Positions 16,001-25,443 of a stretch of DNA of 64,000 bases are shown here, in pieces. Source of the stretch: UBA964 sp037444685 (lineage in GTDB: Bacteria > Pseudomonadota > Gammaproteobacteria > Steroidobacterales > Steroidobacteraceae). Where the stretch lies: contig JBBILX010000001.1 in the NCBI GenBank assembly GCA_037444685.1, positions 496,001-560,000 of the forward strand. The letters run 5' to 3'. Position numbers and translations under genes: made by a program. Within the stretch, counting starts at the first letter, position 1; each line of letters starts with the position of its first letter. Below the pieces are notes generated by a model. It was not told where the DNA came from. It searched no databases and saw nothing but the letters and a program-made list of their open reading frames with translations.

Positions 16001-17599
16001 ATGCAACGCATCGGGCGCACACTGCTGGTCGGACTGCTCGCCGCCGCCGCGCCCGTCTGCCATGTCGCAGTGGCTGGAGTGCTGTTGCGCGGCGCTTTCG
16101 GCGAACCCGGATCGCTCGAACCCCGCCAGTCGGGAGTCGCGAGCGAGCAGGCGATCCTGCGCGACCTGTTCGAGGGTCTGACGACGTTCAATGCCGACGG
16201 CCGCGTCATCCCGGGCGCCGCCGAATCCTGGACCGTCTCGGCGGACGGGCTGCGTTACACATTTCGGCTTCGACCGGGGCTGCAATGGTCGGACGGGACG
16301 CCATTGACCGCGGCCGATTTCGTCCGCGGCTGGCAACGATCGTTGACGCCGGCCACGGCCGCCGCGCGCGCCATGCGCCTATACGTGATCCGCGGCGCCG
16401 CCGAGGTACACGCCGGCCACTGGCCCGCCGAGTGGCTCGCCGCGCACGCCCCCGATCCGCGCACGATCGTCGTCGAGCTGGCCCATCCATCGCCTTCGCT
16501 GCCACGGCTGTTTGCCGGCGAGGAAGGCTTCCCGCTGCCGATGCATGCGATCTCGCGGTTGGGCCGTGACTGGACGCGGGCCGGCAACCTGGTCAGCAAC
16601 GGCGCATTTCGGCTCGTCGCGCGGCAGGCTCGCGGCGCGCTGCGGCTCGAGCGCAACGCGCGCCATCATGCCGCCGCCTCGGTCCGTCTCGACGCGGTCG
16701 TCTATCTGCCTTCCGACGATGTCGTCATGCTCGTCAATCGCTTCCGCGCCGGCGAACTACACGTGGTCGGCTGGCCCGGTTTCCCGCCGAACCGTCAGCA
16801 GGCCTTGCGCCGCGAGTTGCCGCCGGGCACGGTGCGCGTGTCGCCTCTGGGATCAGTGCGATACCTGCGTTTCAACCTGACACGGGCACCGCTCGACGAT
16901 GTGCGCGTGCGCGCGGCGCTCTCACAGGCCGTCGACCGCGAAAGGCTGGTGCGCAGCGTCACGCCCGGTGGCGAGCTGGCGTCGCTGCGCGTGGCGCCAC
17001 GCGGTGTCGGCATCGATCTCGGGACCTCGCTCGCCGACGGCACGCCCGAGCTCAGGCTCGCACGGGCACGCGCGACACTGCAAGCCGCCGGCGCGCGTGC
17101 GCGTCTCGGCCGGCCGCTACGCCTGCGCGTACCGACGGGTAACGGCGAGGAGCTGTGCCTCGCCGTTGCGGCAATGTGGACCGCAGCCGGTCTGCCGACC
17201 ACGACGTTTCGCAGCGAGATCGGATCGTTGATCGCCGACCTTCGCCGCGGCGACTTCGACGTTGCCCTGACCGGAGCGCAGGAGCCGCCGGTTCTCGACT
17301 ACTACCTTGAACGATTCCGCGCCGGCTCGAGCTACAACACCGGACGCTATTTCGGCCGGGAGTTCGAGTCGCTGCTCGATCGGGCGCTGCGCCTCGCCGA
17401 CCCCGCAGCCCGTGAAGCAGCACTCGCGGCGGCCGAGGCCCGCCTCTCGGCCGATCACCCCGTCGTTCCACTGATTCAGGAGGTCGCCCGCAACCTCGTC
17501 GATGCGCGTGTCGAAGGCTGGATGGACAATCCCGAGGACGTGCACCTGTCGCGTCATCTGCGGCTGCGCTCCGCCGACGCCGACCGCCCCGGCATGTGA
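16001..17599 (+). CDS. Extracellular solute-binding protein family 5 (OppA-like)
   Basis: A 532-residue periplasmic binding protein of the peptide/nickel/opine ABC class. A signal peptide covers about residues 1-25 (IGRTLLVGLLAAAAPVCHVA). The family hallmark GAAESWTVSADGLRYTFRLR followed by PGLQWSDGTPLTAADFVRGW is present near residues 70-110. The family tail with adjustments toward PVVPLIQE is intact. No permease or ATPase gene is adjacent, so it is an orphan; it may work with a transporter elsewhere or have taken another periplasmic role. msrP follows after 39 bases, possibly in the same transcript. Confidence 0.88.
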   Translation: MQRIGRTLLVGLLAAAAPVCHVAVAGVLLRGAFGEPGSLEPRQSGVASEQAILRDLFEGLTTFNADGRVIPGAAESWTVSADGLRYTFRLRPGLQWSDGTPLTAADFVRGWQRSLTPATAAARAMRLYVIRGAAEVHAGHWPAEWLAAHAPDPRTIVVELAHPSPSLPRLFAGEEGFPLPMHAISRLGRDWTRAGNLVSNGAFRLVARQARGALRLERNARHHAAASVRLDAVVYLPSDDVVMLVNRFRAGELHVVGWPGFPPNRQQALRRELPPGTVRVSPLGSVRYLRFNLTRAPLDDVRVRAALSQAVDRERLVRSVTPGGELASLRVAPRGVGIDLGTSLADGTPELRLARARATLQAAGARARLGRPLRLRVPTGNGEELCLAVAAMWTAAGLPTTTFRSEIGSLIADLRRGDFDVALTGAQEPPVLDYYLERFRAGSSYNTGRYFGREFESLLDRALRLADPAAREAALAAAEARLSADHPVVPLIQEVARNLVDARVEGWMDNPEDVHLSRHLRLRSADADRPGM

Positions 17600-17638
17600 T
17601 AATCAACCGCCGACGGCGGTCCGCTACAAGGAGGTTCC

Positions 17639-18631
17639 ATGCGTCGCCCGAGATCCCTGCGGATACTACCGTCGCAGATCACCGCGCCCGAGGTTTTCCA
17701 TGACCGGCGGCGCGTCCTCGCAGCTCTCGGCTTCGGCGCGGCCGCGCTCGCCGTTTCTGTCTCGGACGCACGCGCCGCAGCCATGCCGTCCGGAGCGCAA
17801 GCGCCGGTCGGACGCCAAGTACGCAGCGGCACGCCGCGGTTCACGCGCAACGCTGCCTACCGGAGTGCCGAGCCACTGACTCCTTTCGACGACGTCACGA
17901 GCTACAACAACTTCTACGAATTCGGACCCGACAAGTCTGACCCGAAGGCCCGAGCCGCCAGTCTGCTCGCTGAGCCGTGGAGTGTCGAGTTCGCCGGCGA
18001 ATGCGAACTGCGCGGTCGCCTGACGCTCGAAGATGTCCTCAAGCCCCATGCGCTCGAAGAGCGCATCTACCGGTTTCGCTGCGTCGAGGCCTGGTCGATG
18101 GTCGTGCCCTGGCTCGGTTTCCCGCTGGCCGACCTGATCCGCCGCGCAAACCCTACTTCGCGCGCGAAGTACGTCGAATTCACGACGCTCCACGATCCGA
18201 AGCAGATGCCCGGCCAGCGCACCGCCATTCTCGACTGGCCGTACGTCGAGGGCCTGCGCATCGACGAGGCCATGCACCCGCTGACACTGCTGGTCGTCGG
18301 TGTATACGGACAATGGCTGCCGAACCAGAACGGCGCCCCACTGCGCCTGATCGTGCCCTGGAAGTACGGCTTCAAGAGCATCAAGTCGATCGTCCGGTTC
18401 CGATTTGTCGAGCGCGAGCCCCGCACCACCTGGAACGTGATGGCGCCCGACGAGTACGGTTTCTATGCCAACGTCAATCCGCAGGTCGACCATCCGCGAT
18501 GGAGTCAGGCACGTGAGCGCCGTCTCGGCTCCGGCCTGTTCGCGCCGCGCATCGAAACGCTGCCATTCAATGGCTACGCCGAGGCCGTCGCTACGCTCTA
18601 TCGGGGAATGGACCTGCGGCGGTACTACTGA
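17639..18631 (+). CDS. msrP: Protein-methionine-sulfoxide reductase catalytic subunit MsrP
   Basis: A 330-residue periplasmic molybdopterin enzyme that repairs oxidised methionines in envelope proteins. It has an N-terminal Tat-like signal (HDRRRVLAALGFGAAALAV), preceded by about 20 residues. The sulfite-oxidase fold is evident, with the molybdenum ligand Cys148 in YRFRCVEAWSMVVPW. The C-terminal RYY and the GFYANVNPQVDHPRWSQA segment are typical of YedY/MsrP. A GGAGG site lies just upstream of the ATG. The haem partner msrQ begins 20 bases downstream. Confidence 0.96.
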   Translation: MRRPRSLRILPSQITAPEVFHDRRRVLAALGFGAAALAVSVSDARAAAMPSGAQAPVGRQVRSGTPRFTRNAAYRSAEPLTPFDDVTSYNNFYEFGPDKSDPKARAASLLAEPWSVEFAGECELRGRLTLEDVLKPHALEERIYRFRCVEAWSMVVPWLGFPLADLIRRANPTSRAKYVEFTTLHDPKQMPGQRTAILDWPYVEGLRIDEAMHPLTLLVVGVYGQWLPNQNGAPLRLIVPWKYGFKSIKSIVRFRFVEREPRTTWNVMAPDEYGFYANVNPQVDHPRWSQARERRLGSGLFAPRIETLPFNGYAEAVATLYRGMDLRRYY

Positions 18632-18651
18632 ACTGAACGGATAGCGTCGGC

Positions 18652-19290
18652 GTGAGCGTCGAGCAACGCTATCGCTGGATCTACAAGCCGCTCGTCGCCG
18701 CCGCCTGCCTCGCGCCGCTCGCGTGGCTCACCGCGCGGGCTGCCGCCGTCGGGGACCTGTCGCTGGGCCCCGACCCGTCCCGCGAACTGCTGCACTCGCT
18801 CGGCAGGACGGCCCTGAACCTGCTGTGGGTGACGCTGGTGGTCTCGCCGGCACGGCAATGGCTGCGAGCGCCGCAGCTGCTGCGGCTGCGCCGCATGCTC
18901 GGACTCTTTGCCTTCGGCTATGCGGCGCTGCACTTTCTCGTCTATGCGGCGCTCGAGCTCGAACTGGACCCCGGGCGGCTCGGCTCAGAGCTCGCGAAGC
19001 GGCCATACATCCTGATTGGCAGCCTGGCACTCCTCGGCATGTTGCCCCTGGCGCTCACCTCGACGTCGGCGATGATGCGTCGCCTCGGCCGCCAATGGCA
19101 GCGTCTGCATCGGCTGGTCTACGCCGTCGCGGTGCTGGCACTGTGGCACTTCTGGTGGCAGACACGGGCCGCCCTCCGCGAGCCGCTGCTCTATGCGCTG
19201 ATCCTGGCCGTCCTGCTCGGCTGGCGTCTGTGGCAGCGCGCCCGCGTTACATCGAAGTCCGCACCTGCCAGAGTTCCGGAAAGAACTTGA
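18652..19290 (+). CDS. msrQ: Protein-methionine-sulfoxide reductase haem-binding subunit MsrQ
   Basis: A 212-residue inner-membrane cytochrome b-type protein (YedZ) that passes electrons from the quinone or flavin pool to MsrP. About six transmembrane helices are apparent, with histidines in FGYAALHFLVY and WQRLHRLVYAVAVLALWHFWW as likely haem ligands. The GTG at 18652 is 20 bases after msrP. Its last 44 bases overlap the 3' end of the convergent tryptophan dioxygenase gene. Confidence 0.94.
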   Translation: MSVEQRYRWIYKPLVAAACLAPLAWLTARAAAVGDLSLGPDPSRELLHSLGRTALNLLWVTLVVSPARQWLRAPQLLRLRRMLGLFAFGYAALHFLVYAALELELDPGRLGSELAKRPYILIGSLALLGMLPLALTSTSAMMRRLGRQWQRLHRLVYAVAVLALWHFWWQTRAALREPLLYALILAVLLGWRLWQRARVTSKSAPARVPERT

Positions 19291-20113
19291 GCTCGAGCGC
19301 CTTGGCCAGGTAGTGCACGCCGGACGTGCCACCCGTGCCGGACTTGTAACCGATCACGCGTTCGACGGTCTTGAGGTGGTGAAATCGCCAGAGCTGGAAG
19401 CGATGATCGAGATCGACCAGTCTCTCCGCGAGCTCGTAGAGGTCCCAGTCCTTCTCGGCGTTGTGGTAGACGCCGAGCCACGCCGCCGCGACCTGCTTCG
19501 ACGCGATGTAGGGCTGGGAAAAGTCACGGCTCAGGCAGTCCTCCGGCACGCCGTAGCCGCGGCGGGACAGCAGCCGCAGCACCTCGTCGTAGAGCGAGGG
19601 GGCCTCCAGTGCGATGTTGAGCCGATCGAAAGCCTCCGGATCGCGCCGATGCACGCGGACCATCTCGGCGTTCTTGTTGCCGAGCCGGAACTCGAGCATG
19701 CGGTACTGCACGCTCTGGAAGCCGGAGGATCGCCCGAGCTCGTTGCGGAACGCCGAGTACTCAGACGGTGTCAGGGTCGACAACACCTCCCAGGTCGCGA
19801 GCAGTTGCTGCTGGACTCGCGAGATCCGGCTCAGGCGCTTGAAAGAGGGGTCGAGATCGTCACGACGCACGCTCTCGAACACGGCCTCGAGCTCGTGCAG
19901 CATCAGTCGCATCCACAACTCGGACGTCTGGTGGACGATGATGAACAGCATCTCGTCATGCTCGCGCGAGAGCGGCCGCTGCGCCGCCAACAGCTTGTCG
20001 AGGCCGAGGTACTCGCCGTAAGACAGCGAACTGCCGAGATCCCAGTAGACGCGCTCGTCCGACAGATCGACGCTGGCGCGGGCGGGGGGAGTCTGTTCAG
20101 CCATCGTTGGCAA
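19247..20113 (-). CDS. kynA: Tryptophan 2,3-dioxygenase
   Basis: A 288-residue haem dioxygenase converting L-tryptophan to N-formylkynurenine. The distal His61 in FIIVHQTSELWMRLML and the proximal haem ligand His246 in WRFHHLKTVERVIG correspond to His55 and His240 of the Xanthomonas enzyme. The substrate-binding SGTGGTSGVHYL loop follows. An alternative ATG at 20104 would shorten it by three residues. No kynureninase or formamidase lies nearby. The upstream YgjP-like gene ends 17 bases inside this reading frame. Confidence 0.96.
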   Translation of the reverse strand: MPTMAEQTPPARASVDLSDERVYWDLGSSLSYGEYLGLDKLLAAQRPLSREHDEMLFIIVHQTSELWMRLMLHELEAVFESVRRDDLDPSFKRLSRISRVQQQLLATWEVLSTLTPSEYSAFRNELGRSSGFQSVQYRMLEFRLGNKNAEMVRVHRRDPEAFDRLNIALEAPSLYDEVLRLLSRRGYGVPEDCLSRDFSQPYIASKQVAAAWLGVYHNAEKDWDLYELAERLVDLDHRFQLWRFHHLKTVERVIGYKSGTGGTSGVHYLAKALELKFFPELWQVRTSM

Positions 20114-20855
20114 CCTCGAAGATCCAGGTCGGTACGTGCTTCCAGCCTTGGAGCAGTTCCCGGTCGAGCGCCGCCCAGTCGGGACAGTGCCGTGCCACGC
20201 AGCTCCAGAACTCGCGCGAGTGATTCATGTGCAGCGTGTGCGCGAGCTCGTGCACCAGCAGGTACCGCAGAACCTCAGGACGCTGAAAGGCCAGACAGAC
20301 ATTGAGGCTGATCGTGCCGCGCGCCGAACAGGATCCCCAACGCGCGCGCTGCCGACGCACAGCCATGGCCCGATAGCGGAATCCACAGCGCTGCGCCGTC
20401 TCGCGCAGCTCCCGAGCCAACGGCTCCTCGCACCGACGCATCAGCCAGCGCAACAGCGCCCGGCGAATGGGCTCGTTCCCGCTCGCATCGCCGACGACCT
20501 CGAGCAGACCCGTTCCGCGCTCGCGCACTGCGAGTCGCCCCGCGCCGCCCGCGACATGCACCCGCCAGACCTCGCCGAGGGCCCGCAGTTCGATCCGCGC
20601 CGGCGGGAACACCTCGCTCGGCGGCCGCCGCAGCTCGGCCTCCGCGCGTCGACTTTCGATCCACTGGTGGTGGCGGGCCACGAAATCCGCGACCTCTCTC
20701 GCGTTGGCGCGCGGCGGCACCACGACCTCGACCCTGGCATCGCGATGGACGCGAATGCTGAGCCGTCGCGCGCGCCGCGACCGGCGCCACACGATCGGCC
20801 GCTCCTCTGCGAGGTGCTCGAGAAGCGGAAGCTGTCCTGGCGACGCGCCGGCCAT
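20097..20855 (-). CDS. YgjP/WLM-type metal-dependent hydrolase
   Basis: A 252-residue protein of the M48-like YgjP family (DUF45). The zinc motif is LLVHELAHTLHMNHSREFW, with HExxH and a third histidine, and the family segment RWGSCSARGTISLNVCLA precedes it. E. coli YgjP has been reported as a UTP pyrophosphatase; a metallopeptidase role is also proposed for the family. Start chosen at 20855, seven bases after the fadH stop; the frame is open further upstream inside fadH. It is probably co-transcribed with fadH and tryptophan dioxygenase. Confidence 0.88.
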   Translation of the reverse strand: MAGASPGQLPLLEHLAEERPIVWRRSRRARRLSIRVHRDARVEVVVPPRANAREVADFVARHHQWIESRRAEAELRRPPSEVFPPARIELRALGEVWRVHVAGGAGRLAVRERGTGLLEVVGDASGNEPIRRALLRWLMRRCEEPLARELRETAQRCGFRYRAMAVRRQRARWGSCSARGTISLNVCLAFQRPEVLRYLLVHELAHTLHMNHSREFWSCVARHCPDWAALDRELLQGWKHVPTWIFEVANDG

Positions 20856-20862
20856 GCATGCC

Positions 20863-22908
20863 TCAATCGAGTGCGACCGCAAGCTCGAAGCCCTCGCGGA
20901 TCGCGCGCTCGGCGTCGAGCTCGGCGGCGAGCCTCGCACCGCCGATCAGCGTCTGACGGATGCCGCGCTCGGCAAGCCCCGCCGCAAGGTCCGTGACCGA
21001 CTCCTGGCCAGCGCAGACCACGACGTGGTCGACCTCGAGCGTCTCCTGCCGGCCATCGACTTCGATGTGTAACCCGGCGTCATCGATGCGTCGGTAGCGA
21101 ACTCCGCCCTGCATCACGACGCCGCGCTGCTGCAGGACACGCCGATGGATCCAGCCAGTCGTGGCACCGAGCGTGCGCCCGAGCCGACCTGGCGTCCGCT
21201 GCAGCAGCCAGACCGTGCGCGGCGGGTCAGGTGGTCGCGGCTCGGACAGACCACCAGCGCAGCCCAGCGTCCTGTCGATGCCCCACTCGTCGAGGTAGGG
21301 CTCGAGCGGCACCGCGTCGGCAGGTCGATCCGCCTTGGCAGGCAGAAGGGCAGGCGCAGTCAGGAAGGTCGCCACGTCGAAACCGATGCCGCCGGCACCG
21401 ATGATCGCCACCCGACGGCCGGCGACGCGCTGCCCACCGAGCAGCTCCGGGTAGGTAATGACTTTCGGATGGTCGATGCCTTCGATGGCGGGAGTGCGGG
21501 CCCGCACACCGCTCGCGAGCACGACCTGCTCGAAGGCCTGCTCGGTGAGGCCATCCGTCGTGGCTGTCACGCCCAGCCGGACCTCCACGCCGAGCGCCGC
21601 GAGCCGTGCGCCGAAATAACGCAACGTCTCGTGGAACTCCTCCTTGCCGGGGACGGCCCGCGCATAGCGAATCTGGCCACCGAGCTCTGCCTCGCGTTCG
21701 AACAGCGTCACACGATGACCCCTCTCGGCGCACGCCGCCGCGCAGGCGAGTCCCGCTGGCCCGCCGCCCACGACGGCAATGCGTCGCGGGCGCCGCGCCG
21801 GCCGCAGCACGAGCTCGGTTTCGTAAGCGGCGCGAGGATTGACGAGGCAGCTCGCCCGCTGCTTGCGGAACACGTGATCGAGGCAGGCCTGATTGCAGGC
21901 GATGCAGGTGTTGATCTCGCGCTCGCGACCGGCCGCGGCCTTGGCGAGCCAGTACGGATCCGCGAGCAGCGGTCGCGCCATCGAAACCAGATCGGCGTCG
22001 CCCCGTGCCAGCACTCGCTCGGCGACCGCCGGATCGTTGATCCGGTTCGTCGCGACGACGGGAACCGGACTGACCTCCCGAAGTCGGCGCGTCACCCAGC
22101 TGAACGCCGCACGCGGCACCATGCCGGCAATCGTCGGCACGCGGGCTTCGTGCCAGCCGATACCCGTGTTGAGGAGATCGACTCCGACGTCAGCGAGCGA
22201 GCGGGCCAGCCAGGCCGTGTCGTCGAACCGGCTGCCCTGCTCGACCAGATCCAGGCAGGAGATCCGAAACATCAGGATGAAGTCCGGGCCCACCGCCGAC
22301 CGCGTGCGGCGCACGATCTCGAGCGCGAGCCGGGCCCGGTTTTCGCGCGAGCCGCCCCACTCGTCACGGCGCCGGTTGGTCCGGGGCGCCAGGAACTGAT
22401 TGATGAAATAGCCCTCGGAGCCCATGATCTCGACCCCGTCGTAGCCGGCCTCGCGCGCCAGTTCGGCACAGCGCACGAACGCATCGATCTGCGACTCGAT
22501 GCCCGCGCGGGTCAGCGCCCGGGGCCGGAACCGGTTGATCGGCGCACGCTCGGCAGAAGCACTGACGATCAACGGATGATAGCCGTAGCGGCCGGTGTGC
22601 AGGATCTGCAGGCAGATCCTGGCGCCCTCGGCGTGCACCGCTTCGGCGACGAGCCGATGCCGCCCGACCTCTCGGCGCGTCGAGAGCTTGCCGGCAAACG
22701 GAGCGATCCAGCCCGCGCGATTCGGGGCGATTCCGCCTGTCACCAGCAGCGCCGCACCGCCGCGCGCACGTTCTGCAAAGTAGGCGGCGAGCCTGGGGTA
22801 GTCGCGCGCCCGGTCCTCGAGCCCAGTGTGCATGGACCCCATCACGAGGCGGTTGCGCAGCGTGTAACCGGCGACCGTCAGCGGCGCAAGCAGATGCGGG
22901 TAGTCCAT
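20863..22908 (-). CDS. fadH: NADPH-dependent 2,4-dienoyl-CoA reductase
   Basis: A 681-residue flavoprotein that reduces 2,4-dienoyl-CoA in beta-oxidation of unsaturated fatty acids. The N-terminal FMN TIM barrel starts PLTVAGYTLRNRLVMGSMHT, the 4Fe-4S cysteines lie in CIACNQACLDHVF and ASCLVNPRAAYE, and an FAD/NADPH Rossmann domain begins RRIAVVGGGPAGLACAAACA. Order and length agree with E. coli FadH (672 residues). The gene is divergent from the threonine aldolase gene, 25 bases apart. Confidence 0.96.
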   Translation of the reverse strand: MDYPHLLAPLTVAGYTLRNRLVMGSMHTGLEDRARDYPRLAAYFAERARGGAALLVTGGIAPNRAGWIAPFAGKLSTRREVGRHRLVAEAVHAEGARICLQILHTGRYGYHPLIVSASAERAPINRFRPRALTRAGIESQIDAFVRCAELAREAGYDGVEIMGSEGYFINQFLAPRTNRRRDEWGGSRENRARLALEIVRRTRSAVGPDFILMFRISCLDLVEQGSRFDDTAWLARSLADVGVDLLNTGIGWHEARVPTIAGMVPRAAFSWVTRRLREVSPVPVVATNRINDPAVAERVLARGDADLVSMARPLLADPYWLAKAAAGREREINTCIACNQACLDHVFRKQRASCLVNPRAAYETELVLRPARRPRRIAVVGGGPAGLACAAACAERGHRVTLFEREAELGGQIRYARAVPGKEEFHETLRYFGARLAALGVEVRLGVTATTDGLTEQAFEQVVLASGVRARTPAIEGIDHPKVITYPELLGGQRVAGRRVAIIGAGGIGFDVATFLTAPALLPAKADRPADAVPLEPYLDEWGIDRTLGCAGGLSEPRPPDPPRTVWLLQRTPGRLGRTLGATTGWIHRRVLQQRGVVMQGGVRYRRIDDAGLHIEVDGRQETLEVDHVVVCAGQESVTDLAAGLAERGIRQTLIGGARLAAELDAERAIREGFELAVALD

Positions 22909-22933
22909 GCACGGGACATAGTAGCATTCGAGG

Positions 22934-23956
22934 ATGATTCACTGGTTCCGCAGCGACAACACCGCACCGGCCTGCCCGGAGATCCTCGATGCGCTGCTCG
23001 ATGCCAACCGGGAGCACGCCGCTGCCTACGGCGAGGACGCGTGGAGCCTACGGCTCGACGCGGTCTTTTCGGAGTTCTTCGACCGATCCGTCCGCGTATT
23101 CCCGGTCGCGACCGGCACGGCCGCCAACGGAACCGCGCTCGCCGCGCTCTGCCCACCTTATGGCGCCATCGTGACGCCCGCGCATGCGCACGTCGTCCGC
23201 GATGAATGCGGCGCGCCGGAGTTCATGACCGGGGGTGCCCGACTGCTGCTCGCCGATTGTCCGGACGGCAGGCTGTCGGCCACGCAACTCGTGCAGGTGC
23301 TCGACGACAACCCGGCCAACGTTCATACCGTGCAACCGGCAGTGGTGTCGATCACGCAGGCGACCGAGTTCGGTACGGTTTACCGTCCGGACGCGATCGC
23401 CGAGCTCGCGGCGGTCGCCCATCGACGAGGCCTGCAGCTGCACATGGACGGCGCCCGTTTTGCCAACGCCGTGGCCTTCCTTGACTGCGCTCCAGCGGAC
23501 ATCACCTGGCGGGCAGGGGTCGACGTACTGTCCTTTGGAGCGACCAAGAACGGCGCGCTGGCCGCAGAGGCCGTCGTGTTCTTCGATGCCGAGGCGAGTC
23601 GGGGCTACGAGTTTCGTCGCAAGCGTGCTGGTCACCTGCTCTCGAAGATGCGCTTCGTGTCGGCGCAACTGCTCGCCTACATCGAGACGGGTGTCTGGCG
23701 TCGCAATGCCGCGCATGCCAACGGGCTCGCGCGGCGGATCGGCGAGGCGGCGGGCTCCTCCCTGCTGCAAACGGTCGAGGCGAATGAGGTGTTCGTGCGC
23801 CTCCCGCCGCCGCGCGCCGCGGCGCTGCGCGACCTCGGATTTGCGTTCTATGACTGGGGAGCCGCAGGTTGCGGCGAGTACCGCTTCGTCGTCTCCTGGA
23901 ATCAGGACGCCGCCGACGTCGAGGCGCTCTGCACGGCGCTCAGGTCCGGATCCTGA
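22934..23956 (+). CDS. ltaE: Low-specificity L-threonine aldolase
   Basis: A 340-residue PLP enzyme cleaving threonine to glycine and acetaldehyde. The N-terminus MIHWFRSDNTAPACPEIL and the Asp in LHMDGARFANAVAFL match the aldolase branch of the beta-eliminating lyase family. The PLP lysine is in SFGATKNGALAAEAV. This short form (about 340 residues) resembles the proteobacterial threonine aldolases. It is followed by tatD after a 40-base gap. Confidence 0.9.
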   Translation: MIHWFRSDNTAPACPEILDALLDANREHAAAYGEDAWSLRLDAVFSEFFDRSVRVFPVATGTAANGTALAALCPPYGAIVTPAHAHVVRDECGAPEFMTGGARLLLADCPDGRLSATQLVQVLDDNPANVHTVQPAVVSITQATEFGTVYRPDAIAELAAVAHRRGLQLHMDGARFANAVAFLDCAPADITWRAGVDVLSFGATKNGALAAEAVVFFDAEASRGYEFRRKRAGHLLSKMRFVSAQLLAYIETGVWRRNAAHANGLARRIGEAAGSSLLQTVEANEVFVRLPPPRAAALRDLGFAFYDWGAAGCGEYRFVVSWNQDAADVEALCTALRSGS

Positions 23957-23996
23957 AGCCACGGTGAAGCGGGAATCACCGTATCGGTACGCCTCG

Positions 23997-24815
23997 ATGG
24001 TTCAGGATCCCAACGCGCCGCAGATCGAACTCGTCGACATCGGCATCAACCTCGGTCACGACAGCTACGATCGAGACCGTGAGGCAGTCGTCGCGCGCGC
24101 TGCAGCCGCCGGCGTGCGACGCATGGTCGTGACCGGTGCCAGTCTGGAAGGGACGAGACGCGCCCTCGAGATCGTGCGCGAGCACCCCGACTCGATGCGT
24201 TGCACTGCGGGCTGCCATCCGCATCACGCCGACGAGGTGACCGGGCCCGGCGCCCTCGAGACCCTCGAACGACTCGCGCAAGCAAGCGACGTCGCAGCCG
24301 TCGGCGAATGCGGCCTGGACTATTTTCGCGACTTCACTCCGCGCGACGTCCAGCGCGCAGCCCTCGAAATCCAGCTCGACCTGGCCGTCCGTCTCGGCAA
24401 GCCCGTCTTCCTGCACGTACGCGAGGCCCATGCGGATTTCGTCGCGATCCTGCGTGGCTTCCGCGATCGCCTCACAGGCGCAATCGCCCACTGTTTCACG
24501 GGATCGCGCGAGGAACTCTTCGAATGCCTCGACCTCGGCCTCGACATCGGTATTACGGGCTGGATCTGCGACGAGCGGCGCGGCCAGCACCTGCACGAGC
24601 TCGTTGCGCTGATTCCGACCGGCCGACTGATGGTCGAAACCGACGGTCCTTACCTGCTGCCGCGTGATCTCGCGCCGAAGCCAAGCTCGCGGCGCAACGA
24701 GCCGATGTATCTGCCGCACATTGCCGCCACTGTCGCCCGAGCGCGCGGGGAGCCGCTTGCGACCCTGGCGGAGCACACCACCGCTGCAGCGCGCCGGTTC
24801 TTTGCGCTTCCCTGA
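23997..24815 (+). CDS. tatD: TatD family metal-dependent DNase
   Basis: A 272-residue TIM-barrel amidohydrolase-fold nuclease; E. coli TatD is a 3'-5' exonuclease. Metal ligands are seen in GECGLDYFRDF, VFLHVREAHADF, AHCFTGSREE and VETDGPYLLPRDL. The stretch GITGWICDERRG and KPSSRRNEPMYLPHI places it with TatD itself rather than YcfH or YjjV. Start is the ATG at 23997; an in-frame GTG at 23964 would add 11 residues without a clear ribosome-binding site. It converges with the NERD gene. Confidence 0.92.
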   Translation: MVQDPNAPQIELVDIGINLGHDSYDRDREAVVARAAAAGVRRMVVTGASLEGTRRALEIVREHPDSMRCTAGCHPHHADEVTGPGALETLERLAQASDVAAVGECGLDYFRDFTPRDVQRAALEIQLDLAVRLGKPVFLHVREAHADFVAILRGFRDRLTGAIAHCFTGSREELFECLDLGLDIGITGWICDERRGQHLHELVALIPTGRLMVETDGPYLLPRDLAPKPSSRRNEPMYLPHIAATVARARGEPLATLAEHTTAAARRFFALP

Positions 24816-24834
24816 GGACGGTCGGCGCGCCGGC

Positions 24835-25443
24835 TCAGCCGTCGAAGATGCCGCGGGCGTTGGCGAGCGGACTCGGACGCACGGCGGCACGCAGCCTCTC
24901 CCAGCCCTCGCGCAGCCGGGCCACGCTGCGTTCGGCCGCGTCGCGGTCGGGTAGCGGAAACTCGCTGACCAGCGAGTCGATGCCGATGGTGTGGCGCGGC
25001 AGTCCTTTGGGGAAAGCCGCCCGCCGCAGGAACACGATCCTGCCCTCGACGTTGGCCTGATCGACGTACCGGCGAACGGCGGCGATCCGGTCGTAGAGCG
25101 CACTCTGCGGATTGACGAAGGTCGCGCGACGCCCGCGCGCCATGACCGTCCATTCCTTCATCTGGTCGGAGCCGAATACGTTGCCACGAACATCGCGGAT
25201 ATCGAGTACCACGAGCCCACGCGCCGTGAGCAGGACGTAGTCGAGGTGCACGTCCCCGCCATTGCCGTCCGGTACGAGCACGTTGCGCAGGTGGTCGACG
25301 GCGATCGAAGTCACCGTCTCGTGCAGGGCGCGCTCCCGCCTGTGACGCAGGTACCAGCGCCAGAGCACTGCGAGCGCGAGCCCAATACCGATGCCGACGG
25401 CGAGCGCGATGGCGGCGCTGCCCCACGGCGGCAGGGCGTTCAT
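24835..25443 (-). CDS. Membrane-anchored NERD domain protein
   Basis: A 202-residue protein. One N-terminal transmembrane helix (AAIALAVGIGIGLALAVLW, about residues 10-28) is followed by a NERD (nuclease-related) domain: HLRNVLVPDGNGGDVHLDYV, then RGLVVLDIRDVRGNVFGSD. The domain is related to Holliday-junction/restriction-type nuclease folds; activity is unproven. The start overlaps the thrC stop (ATGA), making it the last gene of the threonine operon by position. Confidence 0.82.
   Translation of the reverse strand: MNALPPWGSAAIALAVGIGIGLALAVLWRWYLRHRRERALHETVTSIAVDHLRNVLVPDGNGGDVHLDYVLLTARGLVVLDIRDVRGNVFGSDQMKEWTVMARGRRATFVNPQSALYDRIAAVRRYVDQANVEGRIVFLRRAAFPKGLPRHTIGIDSLVSEFPLPDRDAAERSVARLREGWERLRAAVRPSPLANARGIFDG

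Noticed and set aside
21145..23205. 686-codon open frame antisense to fadH
   Set aside because: Shadow of fadH; sequence lacks any recognisable fold or motif.
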